From assembly GCF_000745455.1 (NCBI RefSeq), contig NZ_JQJI01000023.1, forward strand, positions 1-38,606: a stretch of DNA of 38,606 bases, written 5' to 3'. The DNA is from Mesoaciditoga lauensis cd-1655R = DSM 25116 (GTDB lineage: Bacteria > Thermotogota > Thermotogae > Mesoaciditogales > Mesoaciditogaceae). This document shows positions 35,513 through 38,606 of this stretch, in pieces (position 1 is the first letter of the stretch; every line of letters starts with the position of its first letter). The position numbers and the translations under genes are program-made. A model generated the notes under the pieces. The model was given only the letters and a program-made list of their open reading frames with translations, made no database searches and was not told the origin of the DNA.

Positions 35513-35958
35513 CTGTATCCCACTTTCACCTCAGGGGCCCACCCGTCGAAGTTCACAAGCTGACGGGAGTCATTTATCGCCTTTATTCCCTTAAAAATAC
35601 CTAGGGTAAGTTCAAAATGACGGTATTCTATTCCACTTTCAATAAACGCAGAAAAAAGGATTGCCTTCGCTCCCTCGTATGCAAAAAGAAAAGAAGCGTC
35701 CAATCCAGCACTTAGCGACATACCAACGGTTCCGTCTTTTTGCCACGTCAATCCGAGTCTTTGATTCATAAGAAATGCTAGCTTATTTGCAGATACTCCC
35801 GTTGACAAGTAGATATTTCCCATACTTTGGGAAACCATCACGCCAAATGCCGAGTCAAACCAACCTGCCTCCAAAGAATACGAGAGTGCTGTGCTTCCCA
35901 CGAAAGTGATCGAAGATAGAATTACGATAAAAATCACCAATTTCACGTTCACTTTCAC
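35506..35958 (-). CDS. putative small outer-envelope beta-barrel protein
   Basis: This 150-aa protein has a signal peptide (about 1-24, with LVIFIVILSSITFVGS). It is followed by amphipathic strands (YSLEAGWFDSAFGVMV, MSLSAGLDASFLFAY, FIESGIEYRHFELTLGIF), and the last residue is aromatic (VGYRW), as in 6-8-stranded outer-membrane barrels. I do not recognise the family. GTG start behind AAGGTG. It heads the mnmE-gltX-cysS operon, an odd partner for translation genes. No clear promoter could be fixed in 35959-36060. Confidence 0.7.
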   Translation of the reverse strand: MKVNVKLVIFIVILSSITFVGSTALSYSLEAGWFDSAFGVMVSQSMGNIYLSTGVSANKLAFLMNQRLGLTWQKDGTVGMSLSAGLDASFLFAYEGAKAILFSAFIESGIEYRHFELTLGIFKGIKAINDSRQLVNFDGWAPEVKVGYRW

Positions 35959-36063
35959 ACCTTCTCATATTTGCATATTTGAACGGTAAATTTTCCTTCA
36001 CAAAGATCTTACCACATTCAAAGTAAAGTTCACTCTATTTTTAAAAAACGGACACTTTAAATG

Positions 36064-36107
36064 TTGACTTTGAAAAAAGGATAGAGTATAATGTTTAACG
36101 CTGTTAA
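36064..36107 (+). promoter_or_regulatory. consensus promoter and palindromic operator of the XRE-cupin/spe operon
   Basis: TTGACT (36064-36069), 17 bases, TATAAT (36087-36092). TTAACGCTGTTAA (36095-36107), a 5-3-5 palindrome, sits at the expected transcription start and is a good site for autoregulation. The leader of about 155 bases before the regulator start is A/T-rich, and I see no known riboswitch in it. Confidence 0.75.
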
Positions 36108-36259
36108 TCATTAAGTTTAATAACATACGATTTCAACCTCGTTTTTCAGGATAAAAAGAACATATTCTAAAAATTTATGGTGTCAATATCCTTGCTATAA
36201 GTGGTAAAGATCAGTGTTTATTATTTTAAACATTTTAATACTATTAATTAGGAGATAAG

Positions 36260-36793
36260 ATGGAAATAGGAGAAAAGCTTAAAAGATTAAGGCTCTCAAG
36301 AGGATTCACTCAAGAGGAACTGGCCGAAAGAGCCGATCTAACCAAAGGATTTATCTCTCTACTGGAAAGGGATAAAACGTCTCCTTCAATTGCAACTTTG
36401 GAGCAACTTTTAGAAGTGCTAGGCGTAAGCTTGAAGCAATTTTTTTCAGAAGAGAGCTCCACACAGGTTGTTTTTACGAAAAAAGATAGGGTTCCCATTT
36501 ACGATGAACCTGAGGGAGTCAAAACGCAGCTTTTAATTCCAGGTGTTGAAGATAAAAAGATAGATCCAAGGTTGGTCGTTTTGAAACCTGGAAGCGAAAC
36601 CGAAGCCGAAGATTACCATCAGGGTGAGGAATTCGGGTACGTTATAGAAGGCAGCCTTGAGCTTTGGCTTGACGAAACCAAGTACAAGGTGAAGAGTGGA
36701 GAATGTTTTTACTACAAGGCAGATCACAGGCACCAAATAAGAAACACCTCAAAAAGTAAGAAAACGGTTTTTTTATGGATAACCATAGATTGA
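36260..36793 (+). CDS. XRE-family regulator with C-terminal cupin domain
   Basis: This 177-aa protein has an N-terminal helix-turn-helix (about 5-60, LKRLRLSRGFTQEELAERADLTKGFISLLERDKTSPSIATLEQLLEVLG) and a C-terminal cupin_2 sensor barrel (about 105-177, YHQGEEFGYVIEGSLELWL and ECFYYKADHRHQIRN, with metal-type His/Glu residues). PuuR-like proteins of this build respond to polyamines or related small molecules. It is placed directly before speD and speE, in the same transcript, so it is probably a local regulator of polyamine synthesis acting on the palindrome at 36095. GGAGAT box before the ATG. Confidence 0.93.
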   Translation: MEIGEKLKRLRLSRGFTQEELAERADLTKGFISLLERDKTSPSIATLEQLLEVLGVSLKQFFSEESSTQVVFTKKDRVPIYDEPEGVKTQLLIPGVEDKKIDPRLVVLKPGSETEAEDYHQGEEFGYVIEGSLELWLDETKYKVKSGECFYYKADHRHQIRNTSKSKKTVFLWITID

Positions 36794-36821
36794 AATCGAA
36801 AGAAGAATGGAGGCATGAACA

Positions 36822-37229
36822 ATGAAATCTTTGGGGAGACATCTTTTGATCGAATTTTACGATTGTGACGAAAAAATTCTGGATGACGTAGCCGCTATAG
36901 AAGATCATATGAGAACAGCGGCAAGAAGAGCAAATTCAACGATAGTGAATTCAACTTTTCACAGATTCAGTCCATATGGCGTAAGCGGTGTTGTTGTTAT
37001 AGCTGAATCACATCTTTCAATACATACATGGCCGGAATATGGATACGCAGCGGTAGATCTTTTCACGTGTGGTGAATCTGTCGATCCATGGAAAGCCTTT
37101 GAATACCTCAAAGATGTTTTGAAATCAAAAAGAGAATCCACGGTAGAGCTCAAAAGAGGAGAATACGAAAAGATAGGTATCTCCGATGACTCCAGTTACA
37201 AGGCGTTAGAAGGTGTTGAAATTGGCTAA
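36822..37229 (+). CDS. speD: S-adenosylmethionine decarboxylase proenzyme
   Basis: This 135-aa pyruvoyl enzyme is made as a proenzyme that cleaves itself between Glu62 and Ser63 in [12 protein letters not shown]; Ser63 becomes the pyruvoyl group. Ser63, His68 and Cys83 sit at the same positions as in Thermotoga maritima AdoMetDC. It makes decarboxylated AdoMet for SpeE. GGAGG before the ATG. The end overlaps speE. Confidence 0.97.
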   Translation: MKSLGRHLLIEFYDCDEKILDDVAAIEDHMRTAARRANSTIVNSTFHRFSPYGVSGVVVIAESHLSIHTWPEYGYAAVDLFTCGESVDPWKAFEYLKDVLKSKRESTVELKRGEYEKIGISDDSSYKALEGVEIG

Positions 37230-38076
37230 GAGCGATTCCGCTATTCAATTTAACGAAGTCTTTTGTAACGGAAATGTTGGTTCTTTTTTCAAAATAGACA
37301 AGGTGAATTTCACAAAACAAAGTAAGTTTCAAAGAATAGACATCTTCGAAAGTTCGGATCTAGGCAAGATATTTGCACTAGACGGCGTTACGATGTTGAA
37401 TGAGAGGTGGGAATTCACCTATCATGAAATGATAGCACACATTCCCATGATGTCCCATGAAAATCCCAAAAATGTGCTTGTCATCGGCGGAGGAGACGGA
37501 GGAACGGTTAGAGAAGTTTTGAAACATCCTTCCGTTGAAAAAGTTGATCTCGTGGAAATAGACCCAGATGTTGTTGACGCATGCAGAAAATATCTGCCTT
37601 CTACTGCGTCCAAACTGTCCGACGAAAGGGTTTCCATCTACAACGAAGATGGAAAAAATTTCGTTATGAACAAGAAAAATGCTTACGATGTGATAATTGT
37701 CGACTCGACAGATCCATATAAAGGAGCGGGCGAATCACTTTTCACCGAAGAATTTTACGCCGGCTGCAGAGATGCGCTGAAGGAAAATGGTGTCTTCTCG
37801 GCAGAAGCAGAAAACCCAGTTTACGATGGAAAAGAAATGGAAAGATGCTTTGGAGAAATGAGAAAAGCTTTTCCAATAGTTAAACCTTACACTGCCTTTG
37901 TCCCAATGTATCCATCGGGATTTTGGGTATTCGCATACGCTTCGAAAAATGTACAGCCGACTTTGAAAGATGAAAAGAGAATGGAAGAGCTTAGAGGAAC
38001 ACTCTTTTATTACAATCCAGAGATACACTCATCCTCTTTTACCCTTCCAACATTCCTGAAAAAACTTATAGGATGA
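37222..38076 (+). CDS. speE: polyamine aminopropyltransferase (spermidine synthase)
   Basis: This protein of about 284 aa transfers aminopropyl groups from decarboxylated AdoMet to putrescine or another amine. Motifs are [18 protein letters not shown] (nucleotide binding), [17 protein letters not shown] (catalytic Asp) and [11 protein letters not shown] 37222 is preferred as the start because AGAAGG lies 8 bases upstream; the frame also has GTG 37213 and TTG 37216. It overlaps speD and forms a complete synthesis pair, but no arginine or ornithine decarboxylase is present here. A 12-base tandem duplication (TAGGATGATCAT, 38069-38092) spans its stop codon. Confidence 0.95.
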   Translation: MAKSDSAIQFNEVFCNGNVGSFFKIDKVNFTKQSKFQRIDIFESSDLGKIFALDGVTMLNERWEFTYHEMIAHIPMMSHENPKNVLVIGGGDGGTVREVLKHPSVEKVDLVEIDPDVVDACRKYLPSTASKLSDERVSIYNEDGKNFVMNKKNAYDVIIVDSTDPYKGAGESLFTEEFYAGCRDALKENGVFSAEAENPVYDGKEMERCFGEMRKAFPIVKPYTAFVPMYPSGFWVFAYASKNVQPTLKDEKRMEELRGTLFYYNPEIHSSSFTLPTFLKKLIG

Positions 38077-38099
38077 TCATTAGGATGATCATCTTTAAT

Positions 38100-38345
38100 C
38101 GCTCATCCCGCGCAAGCATTACGAAAGATATCACAAGGAGAACATGGGAACAACATTGGAATACAATCCTTTTTGATTTAGCACCCATTCAAGTGGCAAA
38201 GACATTTTCCTCGAAGTACTTGTTCAGAACATATGAGCTCTCCATCTGAAGATTCACAAATATGAGGTTGAGAGGCACAGGACGTGCCGGGAAAGCGAAG
38301 CACTCATGGACGAGTGTCTGAGCGTGCCTCATATTTTGAATCGGA
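38100..38345 (+). repeat. dispersed structured intergenic repeat, copy D (rearranged and truncated)
   Basis: The left arm (starting CTCATCCCGCGCAAGCATTA and including GGAATACAATCCTTTTTGAT) has the same orientation as in copies A and B. From about 38210 the sequence continues with the reverse complement of the core of A and B (CGAAGTACTTG, GAACATATGAGCTCTCC, GAGGCACAGGACGTGCC, GAGCGTGCCTCATATTTTGA). The core is therefore inverted relative to the arm. After 38345 the expected remaining arm is missing and unrelated A/T-rich sequence leads into the transposase. Confidence 0.8.
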
Positions 38346-38428
38346 TATTCTAAAAAGTCAAGAGTGAAATAGAAAATTTAAAGAGTTTAAAAATTAAAAA
38401 GTATCAATTGGTCTGTTGGTCTTTGAAA

Positions 38429-38606
38429 TCAAGGCATAGAAGGGTCAAAATCAACCCCTTTCTTCCATATCGCATAAACGAGTTCTGCCAGTTTTCTAGC
38501 TATAGCAGTGAGAATAACCTTGGGATGTTTTCCTCTTTTCCTCATGTCATCGTATTTAAGTCTGTACTTTGGAATGATTCTCAAGGCCCTAACAGCGAAA
38601 TTGTAA
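38429..38606 (-). mobile_element. IS110-family transposase, C-terminal part (runs off the window)
   Basis: The last 58 codons of a reading frame enter from the right edge and end in TGA at 38429-38431. The translation contains ALRIIPKYRLKYDDMRKRGK, then HPKVILTAIARKLAELVYAI, then WKKGVDFDPSMP. This is the usual end of the Transposase_20 domain of IS110/IS116 transposases (R-x-RGK-x-x-x-x-A-x-A-RKL-x-x-x-x-[YW]). The catalytic Ser domain and the N-terminal RuvC-like DEDD domain would lie outside the window. IS110 elements encode a bridge RNA at one end, so one may be present outside the window. The 83 bases between the stop and the break in copy D would be the short right end of the element. 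Confidence 0.8.

Noticed and set aside
36108-36259. Riboswitch in the long leader of the XRE-cupin operon
   Set aside because: The leader is A/T-rich with no recognisable conserved riboswitch core or stable stem set ahead of the start codon.
38069-38092. 12-bp tandem TAGGATGATCAT as a target-site duplication of copy D or of the IS
   Set aside because: The two copies are adjacent rather than flanking an element and overlap the speE stop codon. A simple slippage duplication is more likely.

Overview
The window looks like chromosomal DNA of a member of the Thermotogota. The main reason is the phosphoglycerate kinase-triosephosphate isomerase fusion downstream of gap, an arrangement known from Thermotoga. 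The toga-like beta-rich envelope proteins, the modest GC content and the strong AGGAGG-type ribosome binding sites (SDs) with frequent GTG/TTG starts fit as well. I cannot fix the genus: the carbon-starvation transporter with its LytS/LytTR pair, the FocA channel and the in-frame pgk-tpi are not classic Thermotoga maritima features.

Layout. 1-3.2 kb (minus): secreted type I pullulanase behind a small membrane protein. 3.3 kb (plus): cold-shock protein. 4.0-8.6 kb (minus): CstA/BtsT-like transporter, LytTR regulator, LytS kinase and a 94-aa unknown, resembling the pyruvate-sensing and uptake modules of other bacteria. 9.2-12.1 kb (minus): gap then pgk-tpi. 12.2-13.9 kb (minus): dnaX-ybaB. 14.5-19.4 kb (minus): a complete livKHMGF branched-chain amino acid ABC transporter with a strong promoter and a palindromic operator. 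19.6-25.1 kb (plus): MFS permease, an unusual AhpD-like/free-methionine sulfoxide reductase fusion, a beta-propeller lipoprotein, Ppx/GppA and an RlmI-like methyltransferase. 25.2-29.5 kb (plus): def, fmt, a putative outer-envelope barrel and an RlmD/TrmA-like methyltransferase. 29.7-31.4 kb: focA (minus) divergent from nagB (plus). 31.4-36.0 kb (minus): small barrel protein, mnmE, gltX, cysS. 36.3-38.1 kb (plus): XRE-cupin regulator, speD, speE. 38.4 kb to the edge (minus): the 3' end of an IS110-family transposase.

The most unusual content is a dispersed intergenic repeat of about 300-360 bp. It has three long copies (A 3584-3924, B 8711-9071, C 14157-14457), one rearranged copy (D 38100-38345) and two fragments (3180-3206, 29491-29595). 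It is built as nested inverted repeats around a core with two small hairpins, and the copies differ by paired, compensating substitutions. In copy D the core is inverted relative to its left arm, and the copy stops where the IS110 element seems to begin. Copy A is flanked by an 8-bp direct repeat. The family therefore looks mobile, structurally constrained, able to rearrange, and possibly a target for the IS110 element. I do not recognise it as a named family.

No tRNA, rRNA or CRISPR array was seen.
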